DNA from: Hexactinellida sp. DTS-2022
Lineage: Eukaryota > Porifera > Hexactinellida
Direction of reading: 5' to 3'
DNA: 64,000 bases
NCBI GenBank assembly: GCA_028753945.1
Contig: JAPNXP010000001.1
Span: 8,360,501-8,424,500 of the forward strand
Made by a program: the position numbers and the translations under genes. This document shows positions 21,860-32,695 of this stretch, in pieces. The notes under the pieces are model-generated. The model made no database searches, had not been told where the DNA came from, and saw only the letters and a program-made list of their open reading frames with translations. The stretch's first letter is position 1, and each line of letters opens with the position of its first letter.

Positions 21860-23095
21860 CTAGAAACATTGCAGAGGATGGTTAGGATTATAAGATACAA
21901 CACAAATAATTCCTAATTTGGAGATACAAACTCCACAGGGCCAAACAAACTCTCCCTTTCCCTCCCCTTCCCTTCCCAAGGAGTGAATAAGCTTTCTAGA
22001 TTCCGTATATATCATGATGGCATTACTCGCACGGTCGCTAATGATAATATTGCCAGCTGAGTCCAAACAGAAGAAGAGAGGGTTAACGACCAAACTGTAC
22101 TCTGTCCCTTCAGAGACACAGGAACTGAGGGGGTGTCCTTCTCGAGAGAAGAAATGCACACATTTTCGACTCCAGTCTAGCACCACGATTCGATCAGCTG
22201 ACAGCTTAACGTCTCTAGGGCTAAACAGCTGTCCTCTTCCGAAGCAGGACTTGAATTTGAGGAGTTTCGAGTATACACACACTCTGCGGTTGTCGTTATC
22301 CACAACTAACACATCTCCGTTAGTGTCGATACAGAGTCCATAGGGATAGATAAACTCTCCTTCCTCGTTGCCATAAGTTCCAGTTCTGTTGATGAGTTTG
22401 GAATCTTTCTTTCGGAATTGTAACAATGCATGTTGCCCTATGTCGGTTATGAATATGGACTCTTTATTAACAGCTATTCCCCATGGATGCACGAGCTTAT
22501 CATTTTTGAATTGTGCGACAAACTCTCCCTTTAACGACGCTATTTGCACACGACTGTTCCAACAATCTGCTACATACATTAGCTCAGTGGATTTATCGAG
22601 TGCTATTCCTCTGGCATTCAACTCATTAGCACCTGCACCTAACTTCCCAGCTGTTAAAACCGGTTCTCGTTTGAGAGAATAGTCCGGTATCTCACACGGG
22701 ACTATCTCTCCTAGTTCGGATATCAGCTGTCGGATTGTGTCCGTATTTTCACACCTGAAGACGGGACATAGCAATGTGGCAGATGGTCCCAGTTTCTCAA
22801 TGCCCTGTTGGTAGGCTTGTGTGGCCTGTTCATGGAACTCTAGGTTTGGGTTAACCTTTATGCTCATTTCGTGCATTTGTTGATGTACCCTTTCGAGTTC
22901 TTCTATGGCAGCGATACGAGTGGCCTCTTTGTTCCTGTGGTCCTCTCGCAGCTCACGGACCCTCTGGAGGAGAGCATCCCTCCTCGCAAACAGCTGATCG
23001 ATTAGGGGATCGAATGTTTGGTGGATGATAGTGGCGACATTGTCGAATTGTGCCATTTTATCGAAAGTTATATTTGTAGGCATATTAGTGGCCAT
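21860..23095 (-). CDS. Coiled-coil and NHL-repeat protein 2
   Basis: Single-exon 411-aa protein with the same plan as the gene at 16016-17260. Residues ~10-130 form a charged coiled coil (IDQLFARRDALLQRVRELRE). Residues ~150-405 are NHL repeats such as GIALDKSTELMYVADCWNSR, GEFIYPYGLCIDTNGDVLVV and GKGEFVWPCGVC. There is no RING, B-box, signal peptide or membrane segment, so it is probably cytosolic. The two proteins have the same length, order and strand but are well diverged, which suggests an old duplication. Cellular role unknown; adaptor or RNA-binding functions are known for NHL proteins in general. Confidence 0.85.
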   Translation of the reverse strand: MATNMPTNITFDKMAQFDNVATIIHQTFDPLIDQLFARRDALLQRVRELREDHRNKEATRIAAIEELERVHQQMHEMSIKVNPNLEFHEQATQAYQQGIEKLGPSATLLCPVFRCENTDTIRQLISELGEIVPCEIPDYSLKREPVLTAGKLGAGANELNARGIALDKSTELMYVADCWNSRVQIASLKGEFVAQFKNDKLVHPWGIAVNKESIFITDIGQHALLQFRKKDSKLINRTGTYGNEEGEFIYPYGLCIDTNGDVLVVDNDNRRVCVYSKLLKFKSCFGRGQLFSPRDVKLSADRIVVLDWSRKCVHFFSREGHPLSSCVSEGTEYSLVVNPLFFCLDSAGNIIISDRASNAIMIYTESRKLIHSLGREGEGKGEFVWPCGVCISKLGIICVVSYNPNHPLQCF

Positions 23096-23577
23096 TTAGT
23101 TTCAGTAACGAATTGAGTTTATTCAAATAATATAATTAATCTAATACAGCTCTATCTTATACTATTAGTGTAACCTGAGAATACCAAAGTACGTCACTGG
23201 TTGCTATGGTGATATCTGGAAAGTTAGGGAATTTTTCTTGGTTAGTTGTGTCTACTATGACACAATTAGAATACTCCAGAGTTGTTTATCGGTTCAAAGT
23301 AGTTTACAAGTTTATGAAATATTCTCTTTTGCCACAAACAACTGTTTCAATTCTTAACCTACTGAAAATATTGTGTTTTGCCAAACTATTGTTGATTCAT
23401 GATTAGAATTATACGATTTAATGCAAAGAATACAAGTATTTAGCATTTTATTTGAGTCACAAGTTGGAAGTCAGGCCTTAGTTAATTGTAAAGAGTTAAA
23501 GGAGTTAATTAGTTAATTGCAAACTGTATCATGATTTTCGTAATTGATGACGTCACAACTAAGTAATCTGCTGGAAA
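23096..23577. other. Upstream region of NHL gene 2
   Basis: Presumed promoter region of the minus-strand NHL gene; AT-rich with no recognised site, repeat or gene. Confidence 0.4.
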
Positions 23578-23735
23578 CAAGGTTTCATCCAAGCGCGTAA
23601 ATTTATTTGGAAGCAATTCTAGGCCTGTGATAATCGAGATTACTCCCACAGACTTAATCAAACAATTGAGTAATTTATGCACGTGTGAGCGAGCTCAAAC
23701 TAAATCTAGGCGCGCATAATTTTGCATGTGTACAA
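23578..23735. mobile_element. Diverged TTTCATCCA-family MITE
   Basis: The left end CAAGGTTTCATCCAAGCGCG and the internal CACGTGTGAGCGAGCTC and CTAGGCGCGC blocks match the family at 20680. The right end is eroded, so the 3' border is approximate and no target duplication is visible. Confidence 0.65.
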
Positions 23736-23999
23736 TATTCTAATTTGTTAGTATTTCTGTGATAAATAAGCAATTTCTAGGAAAAATACTTGCGATGATA
23801 ATTTTAATGAACTGTGTTTTGATAAAGGAGGAAACAAAAAAATAGCATCCCAATTATTGCAGAAACAAAGGCCAAATTGAAAATTTGTGATCTGCTAAAA
23901 TGTGTAGAATTAAATTTAAAATTTCATCAATGTCACCATTAATTTTTATGTTATGGGCCATAATTAGTTTAATTTTCGGTTGATCATAATGCGACGGAA

Positions 24000-26695
24000 C
24001 ACTCATTGGTCTTAACACCTTGAGGTGATGATTACAACAACAAAAAATGTGTTTTTCTTTTTGTGAATTTATATTTCGAATGTGTTGGTTGGCGTTAGGA
24101 AAACACCAACATGCACAGAAAATCCAAAATTGCAGCCTGTGCCTACGCATGTTCCTTTGGTGGCACCATATTTTGATGGTGGTTTATTGATAGTGCCACC
24201 AAGGAACATGCTGTCGGCACAGCTGCAATTTTTGATTTTTTAATAATGGGTTTACTTTCAGCCATAAATGGGGTTGAAATTTCTTTGTTTACTCACACTT
24301 CAATTTCTGTAAAACTGTGAAATCTAATTCCATTGTTTCAACTTGTAATAATTATATTGATTTAACTTGTTAAATCCTACTCTGTTGTTTCAACTTGCGA
24401 TAAATATATTGATTTAACTATAAATTCCAGCTGGCTTCTATTTAATTGTAGTATTACTATTTAATGGATTAAAGCAAATTAAATTAAATAAGGAATTTGT
24501 GAGCTTAAATCAAACTCACCATGGATAACATTGCTAAAATAAATAACTAATAATATAATTTATTATTAATACATAATGAATGAATGGCATTAAACTCAAG
24601 ATGGTTTATGAATCATGATAGAAACAAACTTCAAATTTATATACCTTTCCTTGTGGCTCGGAACAAACAACAATGGTTCTTGACACCATGAGGCGTTGAT
24701 GACATGGTGAAAAAAAATCCAAAATTGCAGCTGTGCCGACAGCATGTTCCATTGGATGCACTATCAATAAACCACAATTAAAATATAGTGCCACCAAAGG
24801 AGCATGCGTCGGCACAGGCTGCAATTTTGGATTTTTTATTATCCTTCCGTATCCTCTCCACAGAACAGAGTTGTATTAACTAAGAGCCCAAACTTTCAGG
24901 ATACGTGTCTCATGGGTTACAGATGTGCACATAGGCGCCGAAACTCTCCAGCGCCAGGGGGGGTGTAACTTTACATTTAAATGTGAAAGGTCAAAAAAAC
25001 GATTCCTATGGCGCATTGTCGCAAAGTTTACAAGTATAAGATTAAAGTTGGGGGGGGCGGAGCGAGTGTTGCGAGCAATTCTTGGGGGGTTCTGGGGGCA
25101 AGCCCCCCATAAAAAAATGGACTGCGAGATACCCTGATATCAATTTGTTTTGAATGAATTATACGTATATTTTATTGTGCTAAATTATATTGAATATTGT
25201 ATTTTTTATCCAGAGGGAACGGTAACACCCGTACCAATAATGTTGCCCCCCTTCAATTTACGGGGGGGGGGAACGCGCCCCCCCTAGCGCATCCCCCTGT
25301 TTCGCCACTGCTATGGTGGCTGAAAATCATTATGTTGACGGGCATAATTGTATACATATATTAATAATCCAATGTTATTTAGAAGGACTCCTTATGGAAT
25401 TATAATTTTTCTATGGGTTTACGTGTATGTTTTCTACTTTAACAATAAAGAAAATGTCTAATATTCCCTGCCTGACCAACCAGGAGGGGTATACCCTTCC
25501 TGACTCTTTCCTCAGCCAGGGGGGGTGAAACCCTCCCTGACAAAAACCAGGGAGGGTGTAACCCCCCCTGACCCCCCCACTTTCGGCGCCTATGGATGTG
25601 CACCTGGGGTCAGGATCTTTTATTACATTATTTTGGACACATTTTTACACCTGTTTAATGTTCCAACAGCAACAATAAATAGTGCCCGAATAATAAATTT
25701 ATATGCATTCGATAGAGAATTTAATTCTACACCTTATCACAGTGCACGAATTTTTAAATTGGGTTTCGTTACTGCCACAATTGAGTTGCTAATTTCCTTT
25801 GTTTACTAACACTTTAGTTCAATTGAAAGTGTTAAATCTAATTCTATTGTTTCAACTCGTTATTATTATAATGATTCAACTTGTGAGATCGAGTAGGCTT
25901 CTATTTCCAATTGAAAACTAAGATTATATATTTCATAACAACGACAGATTATGTGATTATATTTACTTCTGCGAAAATATTATTGCACTGTTAATATACT
26001 GACGTAATTAATTATAATTAATTCAGTCAGTATATAACTTATATAGATGCTTCCAATTTGTTTATTAGGGGTTATCGAGTGTGCGGAATTGAAACTTGGT
26101 AGCCAATTTAATTTAAATTACTATTAATAACAAATAATTAATGTTAAGTTGACATTGAAATTGGTGTTAAAATATTTATTTATTATATATACAAATTATC
26201 AAAATTCATTTATCTCAGAAATGATATAAGATAGAAACAAACTTCCAATTTATCAATTGATCCTTAAGCCACGTAACACCTCTACAAATGGGTCTTGACA
26301 CCTTGAAGTGATGATGATATCATCAAAAAATGTGTTTTCACAATTTTGTGAATTCTATAATTCGAATGGGTTGGTTGGTGTCAGGTGCTCACCCAATTCG
26401 CACACACAAAATGCTGAGTCATCACTTATTATATTCTACTGAAACTTGAATATCTTTGAAATGAAGTGAGCTAAAACGAAACTTCCAACTCACTAAGGGT
26501 CGTTGCCTTTTGAAACACCTTTCTGAAATAATTTAACACCTTCAAAGTGATGATGACATGGCGAAAAAAATATCCAAAATTGAAGCTGTGCCGACAGCAT
26601 GTTCCTTTGGAGGCACCATCAATAAACCACCCCAAAAATATAGTGGTAAACAAAGGAACATGTGTCGGCACAGCTGCAATTTTAGATTTTTTAAA
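24000..26695 (+). repeat. Second block of hairpin-bearing array units
   Basis: Three hairpins (about 24119-24238, 24717-24835, 26572-26690) with the same intervening unit sequence as 3480-13830, in the same orientation. The first hairpin shows loop and strand features reversed relative to its neighbours. The second unit is interrupted at 24930-25594 by a hAT-like element. No protein gene. Confidence 0.75.
24930..25594. mobile_element. hAT-like element, CATAGGCGCCGAAA ends
   Basis: Ends CATAGGCGCCGAAAC and TTTCGGCGCCTATG are inverted; exact 8-bp target duplication gatgtgca at 24922-24929 and 25595-25602. The interior has runs of G and C (GGGGGGTGTAACTTTAC, CCCTCCCTGAC). A shorter copy is at 47106-47494. 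It interrupts an array unit, so it is younger than that unit. No transposase. Confidence 0.9.
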
Positions 26696-27230
26696 TTCTA
26701 TCTATCAAATTTCTTCTCGCGTATCTCGTATTCAACCCAATGTATGCCATAATACAACAAAACGAAATAGCTAGATTATTTAATTTAATTTTTTTACAAA
26801 GTAAGTTTTTTTATTAGATATACGTTGATGTAGCAGATTTAAATATCTTCAAAAGTTCTCGTCATTTATGGACATTTTTCTAGAGATTTCGAGGAATTTC
26901 ATGACGATTAGGCGATCAAATTTGTAAATGTGTTGTAAAGCTTATTCCACCCGTGGTTGCATTGATCGACATATAACTAAACGGGGAAAAAATCAGCATC
27001 ATATCTGGTGTACAACTTTCTGGAGGATGTAAGCCACCCGGGTTATTTTTAAGAATTTCTTCCAAATTCGAATTAAAACATAATAGTACAGAGTAATAAT
27101 AAGGGGGCTAAAGAATCTTAACTAACTTACAAGTATATGAGTAGAACAAAACTTGGTACTCGTATCTATACTAATTTTTGCAAAAAATCTAGTTATTTTA
27201 CAAATATAACATAAAATCTAAAGACAAGAA
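26696..27230. other. AT-rich stretch without recognised features
   Basis: Lies between the last array hairpin and the element end at 27231. No gene, RNA or paired repeat was seen. Confidence 0.4.
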
Positions 27231-27342
27231 CAATTTCCAAAAATCGGGAGTTTGAAAAGTTTGGCGGGAGGTCGGGAGGATGGGAGAAATAATGGCAAAA
27301 AAGCGGTAGACTCCCGCCATAGCGGGAGGGTTGGCAACCCTG
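27231..27342. mobile_element. Element end, GGTTGGCAACCCTG
   Basis: The right terminus, read as its complement, is CAGGGTTGCCAACCCTCCCG, with repeated GGCGGGAG(G/T) blocks. It is related to the ends at 2450 and 33948. The seven bases ctttaag that follow it also precede the 2450 end. Confidence 0.55.
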
Positions 27343-27637
27343 CTTTAAGACACTAATACCTCTTGATAGTGGGGCAGCATAACAGCCATATTGGAGTGAA
27401 TTGTTCAATTTTTGATAAAAGCATGAAAATCGGCACAGACATAGATAAATATATTATAAAAAGATATGGATATGGAGGCATCACGAAATTTAATATTTTC
27501 AAGATGGCGGCCAAAAATTGTCGGAAAGTGTCGGACAAAAGCCCGCTCTCGCGATTAATTGTTAAAATGACCTCGTAGAGTGTTTATATGCGCATAGTTA
27601 TTCTCAAATGACTGTGCGATGAAGAAAGAGGGGTCAC

Positions 27638-27824
27638 CAGTGATGGATCTAGACTTTCACCTCAGGGGGGGGTTAACGAAGTCCAATTGAAGTCAGGGGG
27701 GGGGGATAATTTACATTTCGCTATAGTTAATTAAACCCCCCCCCTGAGAGGGGGGTCAGAAAAAATCTCAGGGGGTCTTTTTCTCAAAAAATAATTTCAG
27801 GGGGGGGGTATAGATGAAACCCTG
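27638..27824. mobile_element. G-rich hAT-like MITE
   Basis: Starts CAGTGATGGATCTAG and ends AAACCCTG; exact 8-bp target duplication ggggtcac at 27630-27637 and 27825-27832. The interior has several runs of 8-10 G. It is absent from the matching position in the right arm of the inverted duplication. Confidence 0.8.
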
Positions 27825-28048
27825 GGGGTCACTCGATAGGATAGAAACAATATTTGAGAATGGAATGTGTTACATTCCATCGTTGTCAAGGAATGTCCTC
27901 CCTCCCAAACATGGTCATGTGACCCCTATAATGACTGAAAATCTTATGCTGATTACGAGTATCAGCATTAAACATTGATTAAACTTCAATTGACAAAGTT
28001 AATTTGCTTTTGTATACATATATGACTAAAATATAACTCGGTTAGTAC

Positions 28049-29285
28049 CAGAGTGGACCATGGGTCGATGGGTCATCGGTCCAGGCCCACTGAGAGGGGG
28101 GGGGGGGGGGGAGACGGGACAAACTCCCGGGGGCCCCCACCAGGAGAATAAAATAGGCCGATTAGAACCTGTATAGTTATTACATATTATGGAGTGCTAC
28201 TGCACACTTTCTCAACTAAATAAGCAATAATTAATCACAATAATATTTAAATTTAAATCAAATTCAAAAATGAATCTAAATATTCCTTTGTTATAATGGA
28301 TATAACAAAGGAAAATCGTATAAGAATGAAATGGAAGACTAATTGATATAGTCTCTGGAATATCAATAGAAATATTATCATTGTCACTTGTTGATTCGTC
28401 TTGATCTTCAAGATAGTTGTTTGTACTACTGGAATCAATTATTATGTCCGTCCTCTGAATTCGGACGTTAAATAGTGTGAGGTTGCTTTTGTTACCAGTA
28501 CAAAGTTTTTGCCTATTTGTTTTCCGTTTCTGTGCTCCAGATTTGTACTTTCTTAGCATCGAGTCAAAGTTATCTAACATTATGTAGAATACTATATTAA
28601 ATTAATTAACAGGATATTGAACAGAAATGTATTTAATTGCCCAGGTATTATTGCCGAAATTTAATGTCAACATCCATTAATCCACAGTCCTTATAATTTG
28701 AAATTCCACTAATTTGACAGAGTGCTGTAATCTCTCGATGGTATAATTAACGGATTTTGACAATATTTCCAAAAGTTATGTAAATATTGCATTATATTTC
28801 TCCTATTCAATATACTGGTTACTACGAAATTGAAATTTATGATAGCATTGAAATAGAAGTGTAAATACAGGAGTCCCATATTAGGTCTTCCCCGGGCCCC
28901 ATAATTTGTCTCAGCGGGCCTACATCGGTCAGATGGGTCAGATGGGTCATGGGTCACGGCTCCATGACCCATGACCCATGACCCATTTGGAATTTCAATG
29001 TATTCTTCAGTTAAAATACGAATCACTCATCATCATCATCATCATTATTATTATTATAACATTGATGTGCATTGAAATACTAAACATATTCAACATTGCA
29101 ATAAATAGGTTTGTTGAGGTAATTTATACTGTTATACTGTTATTCTGTTATTCTGTTAATGTTACAGTACAGTATAGTATATAGATAAATAAAATTGTGT
29201 GATGGGTCAATGGGTCACTCGATGGGTCATGGGTCAGAAATGGGATGGGTCATGGGTCACCTATGTTGACCCATGGTCCACTCTG
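28049..29285 (-). mobile_element. Internally deleted hAT element
   Basis: Inverted ends CAGAGTGGACCATGGGTC; exact 8-bp target duplication gttagtac at 28041-28048 and 29286-29293. Sub-terminal arrays of TGACCCA/TGGGTCA are typical of hAT transposase-binding regions. It keeps the start of a transposase on the minus strand (next entry). Relatives: 44444-44878 and a fragment at 49655-49713. Confidence 0.9.
28445..28580 (-). pseudogene. hAT transposase N-terminal remnant
   Basis: The minus-strand frame opens MLDNFDSMLRKYKSGAQKRK followed by basic residues. An N-terminal 'SGAQKRK' block is characteristic of one large group of hAT transposases. The frame goes on to about 28212, but the sequence becomes low-complexity and the catalytic and dimerisation regions are absent. 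This is an internally deleted, non-autonomous element. Confidence 0.6.
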
Positions 29286-29608
29286 GTTAGTACGTACTCC
29301 GGCTTAGTAAGTACTAATTTTTTTAACCAATTAGTAATTTATATGTATCTCAAATTCTCAATATAATGTAAAGTCAGTTAGTACGTACACTTGGATAATA
29401 TGCACAAATTTTATCTCCCGAGGGGTTACATACTAACCGAGTTCTATTTTGAGTCAAATGTCATTCCGTCTTAAAAATCTTGTGAAACTTCTACTCGATT
29501 AAGCGGAGAAATCTATTAACTGGTGGCTCTATAATGCGACTCGACTACGTTTAATCGACAGATTCGACACCAATACCTATCTTATATTCAACGGATATTT
29601 CCATATTA

Positions 29609-29787
29609 CAGTAGAATCTCGTTAGTACGAACACGGTTAATACCATTTCGCGGATAAGACGACAAACAGTTCCACAGAATCAGGTCCCTACAAGCTACAA
29701 TGGGTTTTACTCCGGTTAATATGAACTCTGGATAAAGCTAACAAAATTATATCGTCCGTTGGTGCTCGTATTAACGAGGTTCTACTG
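29609..29787. mobile_element. pogo/Tigger-like MITE (CTCGTTAGTACGAAC)
   Basis: Inverted ends CAGTAGAATCTCGTTAGTA and TTAACGAGGTTCTACTG, flanked by TA on both sides. About 179 bp, non-coding. Related copies: 42336-42507 and 44348-44931. Confidence 0.8.
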
Positions 29788-29848
29788 TATATAGACATGT
29801 ATGTAAAGATCTTATTCATGTTTTAATATAAATCAATACTGTGTATTC

Positions 29849-30002
29849 CAGGGTTTTTTTTAAGGTTGAGACCTTGGTATAACTCAGCAGCGGCATTGGT
29901 GTAACTCAACACTGCAGCGGCCCGGGCCGACCCGAACCGTGGTGTAACTCCAAAACATTTTGGTGCAAAATTTACACCAAGATCGGCCTTAAAAAAACCC
30001 TA
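29849..30002. mobile_element. hAT-like MITE (CAGGGTTTTTTTTAAGG)
   Basis: Ends CAGGGTTTTTTTTAAGG and GGCCTTAAAAAAACCCTA; 8-bp target duplication gtgtattc at 29841-29848 and 30003-30010. A sister copy, in the opposite orientation, lies in an intron of the KDZ transposase gene at 36407-36559. Confidence 0.85.
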
Positions 30003-31449
30003 GTGTATTCTATTTCCTGAAAATAGTGGATCTTATACTATACGAAAAATATTGTAAAAGTCTGCGCCGATTGAGGACTACATCCTCCAGGTGAATGGCT
30101 CGATACGCCCCTGCCATTCGAGTTACCCAGTGATCATCGATTATTAATAGTGCAGTTATAAACTCTTCTAAGTCGTTGTTTATTAAATAGGAGCCTTCGG
30201 TCTCGGTCGCATTTGCGACGGATCGGTGCTACGCACCTCAAGTTAACTGCAGCTATGCGTCCTTACTCCTCACTAAACAATTGATGATAGAGTTAGTAAA
30301 ACATCCCTTCCTACTATTTCCATACTTTAACTTGTTTAGCTATAATATCCGTGAAAGCAAACTTCTAGGGTGATTTTGAATTTTCATTAATCTGTTACCA
30401 TTTTTGTAAACAACAATAATACTCATATTAAAATTTTAAAAATGCAAATTTGAAATCAGCATACGTACTTGTTTACCTATTATAAAATTTGTAAGTTAGT
30501 TTCTATCTCGTATATAAATGCAGTTTCTATTCCCCCATCACTTTAATGCAACCTGGACAAACAAACACACACATTGGTCACACACACACAAACAAACAAC
30601 AGTCGAGTTTTAATAATTTTGATTCATCAATAGATTCTTAAAATCCTTAGCCCCTGAATGTTCTCGCCTAAAATATTTTGAGCGCTTAAACTAAATAAAT
30701 CCTAATTAAATTCAAAAATTGAAATATACAATATAACCTCACACGGATAATGCGAATTTCCGGTTTACTATTGAACACAATTTTTGGACGCTTCAAAGAA
30801 TCTTGAATTCAAATAACACCGGTTGATACCAATTTGTAAAATAGCCGAAAATAGAAGACACGAAAAGTGATTATTTGATTTATACAGTACTAACTGACTT
30901 TACATTATATTGAGATACATATAAATTACTAATTGGTTAAATAAATTAGTACTTATAAGCCGAAGACGTACCAACCGAGTTATACTGTAGTACATCTATG
31001 TATACAAAAGCAAATTAACTTTGTCAATTGAAGTTTAATCAATGTTTAATGCTGATACTCGTAATCAGCATAAGATTTTCAGTCATTATAGGGGTCACAT
31101 GACCATGTTTGGGAGGGAGGACATTCCTTGACAACGATGGAATGTAACACATTCCATTCTCAAATATTGTTTCTATCCTATTGAGTGACCCCTCTTTCTT
31201 CATCGCACAGTCATTTGAGAAGTTACTATGCGCATATAAACACTCTACGAGGTCATTTTAACAATTAATCGCGAGAGCGGGCTTTTGTCCGACACTTTCC
31301 GACAATTTTTGGCCGTCATCTTGAAAATATTAAAATTTCGTGATGCCTCCATGTCCATATCTTTTTATAATATATTTATCTATGTCTGTGCCAATTTTCA
31401 TGCTTGTATCAAAAATTGAACAATTTTGTTGCTATGCTGCCCCACTATG

Positions 31450-32352
31450 ACTGCATCATAGATTCTAACTTACATGTATCTGTCAGCGAAGTCATCATTA
31501 CCATCTGCTTTTCAGGCATTAGAACCGTTCTAATGTACTGGAAAAGATCTTCATACGATTCTGTTTCTGCCCTGTTGTACAAATCAATACCCTCTGTGCC
31601 ATCCTCATGTACATCCTGGGCCAGATCTTCCTGGGCATTTCCCTTTACTCTTGTGTAGTTTCTGTAGCAGGAAGCATGATAATGTACCTCTGCGGCTTTT
31701 ATGTCCCTACTGGTTACTGATAAAATATTGTTGTCACTCTTTCCGGCTGCACATTCCCTCAGTCTCTGATCAACTCTTAGCTGGGTGGCCTTGATAATTT
31801 TTTCACATGATGACGTTCGTTTCAGATACTTAGCAGTGATGTTTTTGGGGGGGGGGCTCGGGGGGCACGCCCCCCCACTTATTTCGCTAGGGGGGGCGCT
31901 TATATCCCAGGGGGGGCGCTCCTTCCTATTAGTTATCTATAGATTCATTATTGGGGGCCGTTTTCACCTATGTTTTCTATCATAATGGTAAATTTGAAAG
32001 GGAGCGCCCCCCCCCCACTTCTTTTTTTTGCAAAACACCACTCATACTTAGCCTTCTGACACAAAATGCAGATAGGATCATAAACTCTAGAACTTGAAGA
32101 TGATTGTCTAGATGACCTCTTTATTGTAGAGGCACTGCTACCAGGCTCATCATCTAAATTCTCTTCAGCTCTTCGCTTAAGTGTCTCCAGATCCCTTTTC
32201 ATGGTGAAGAGGCTTCGATATTTCATGTGGTAGAATATTTGGGGAATGTAATTCCCCTGTAGATGCTTAGAAATGTCTGGAAGTGGGGCATAGTTCCTAA
32301 ATTTAGCAGCGTCTAGCAAAGCTGTCCAAGAATCATGGTTTTGAGAAGTCAA
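31450..32352 (-). pseudogene. Relic of an element-associated gene of unknown function
   Basis: Minus-strand reading with protein-like blocks: NHDSWTALLDAAKFRNYAPL, then KYRSLFTMKRDLETLKRRAE, SSRVYDPICILCQK and AAEVHYHASCYRNYTR. Proteins with this 'SW..LL.AA..R' and 'YH..C...YTR' pattern are, from memory, common as uncharacterised multi-copy families in cnidarian and sponge genomes. Cys and His spacing suggests zinc-binding modules. It is broken, and a 210-bp MITE sits inside it at 31834-32043. Which element type it came from is not known to me. Confidence 0.5.
31834..32043. mobile_element. G/C-run hAT-like MITE inside the relic gene
   Basis: Starts CAGTGATGTTTTTGG and ends GCAAAACACCACTC; exact 8-bp target duplication atacttag at 31826-31833 and 32044-32051. 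The interior has GGGGGGGCGCT and CCCCCCCAC runs. Confidence 0.85.
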
Positions 32353-32695
32353 TGGGGACTAATTAGATGATCATCTCCATCTAAATGCGATGCCGTTTGG
32401 TGAATGATGCACTGAAGAGGACCATGCTGCTGGAATCTTTTTATAGTGTATTATGTATAGAGCTGCATACAGTTGAAAAAGTGAAGGGATGCCGGATGTC
32501 TAATTAATACCTGGTTACTATGTAAAGTGAATGGCAAAGGTTTTACAAAAAATGTCCAATTTTGAAGTTTTATTGGTTACCATGCTTATAAAATAATGAA
32601 GTCAGCTTTAATTTGTTGAAAATCTGAAACTACGTACTCACTAAAAAACCTTTAATTTGAGTTATCACACGATCAACTAAAAAAAAATTCCTATT

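Larger units (their letters stand above)
27357..31445. repeat. Inverted duplication with ~560-bp arms
   Basis: 27357-28040 plus 29294-29400 reappear inverted at 30885-31445, including TAGTGGGGCAGCATA, TCGTAGAGTGTTTATATGCG and ATTCCATCGTTGTCAAGGAA. The left arm is split by two hAT-like insertions (27638-27824, 28049-29285) that the right arm lacks, so both came after the duplication. The centre (29400-30885) is non-coding and holds two further MITEs. The inner parts of the arms carry TATAACTCGGTTAGTACG, a pogo/Tigger-like end. Confidence 0.8.

Noticed and set aside
27700-28120. Runs of 8-13 G as candidate G-quadruplex regulatory sites
   Set aside because: They belong to G-rich MITEs with target duplications; position is explained by insertion and no gene is adjacent.
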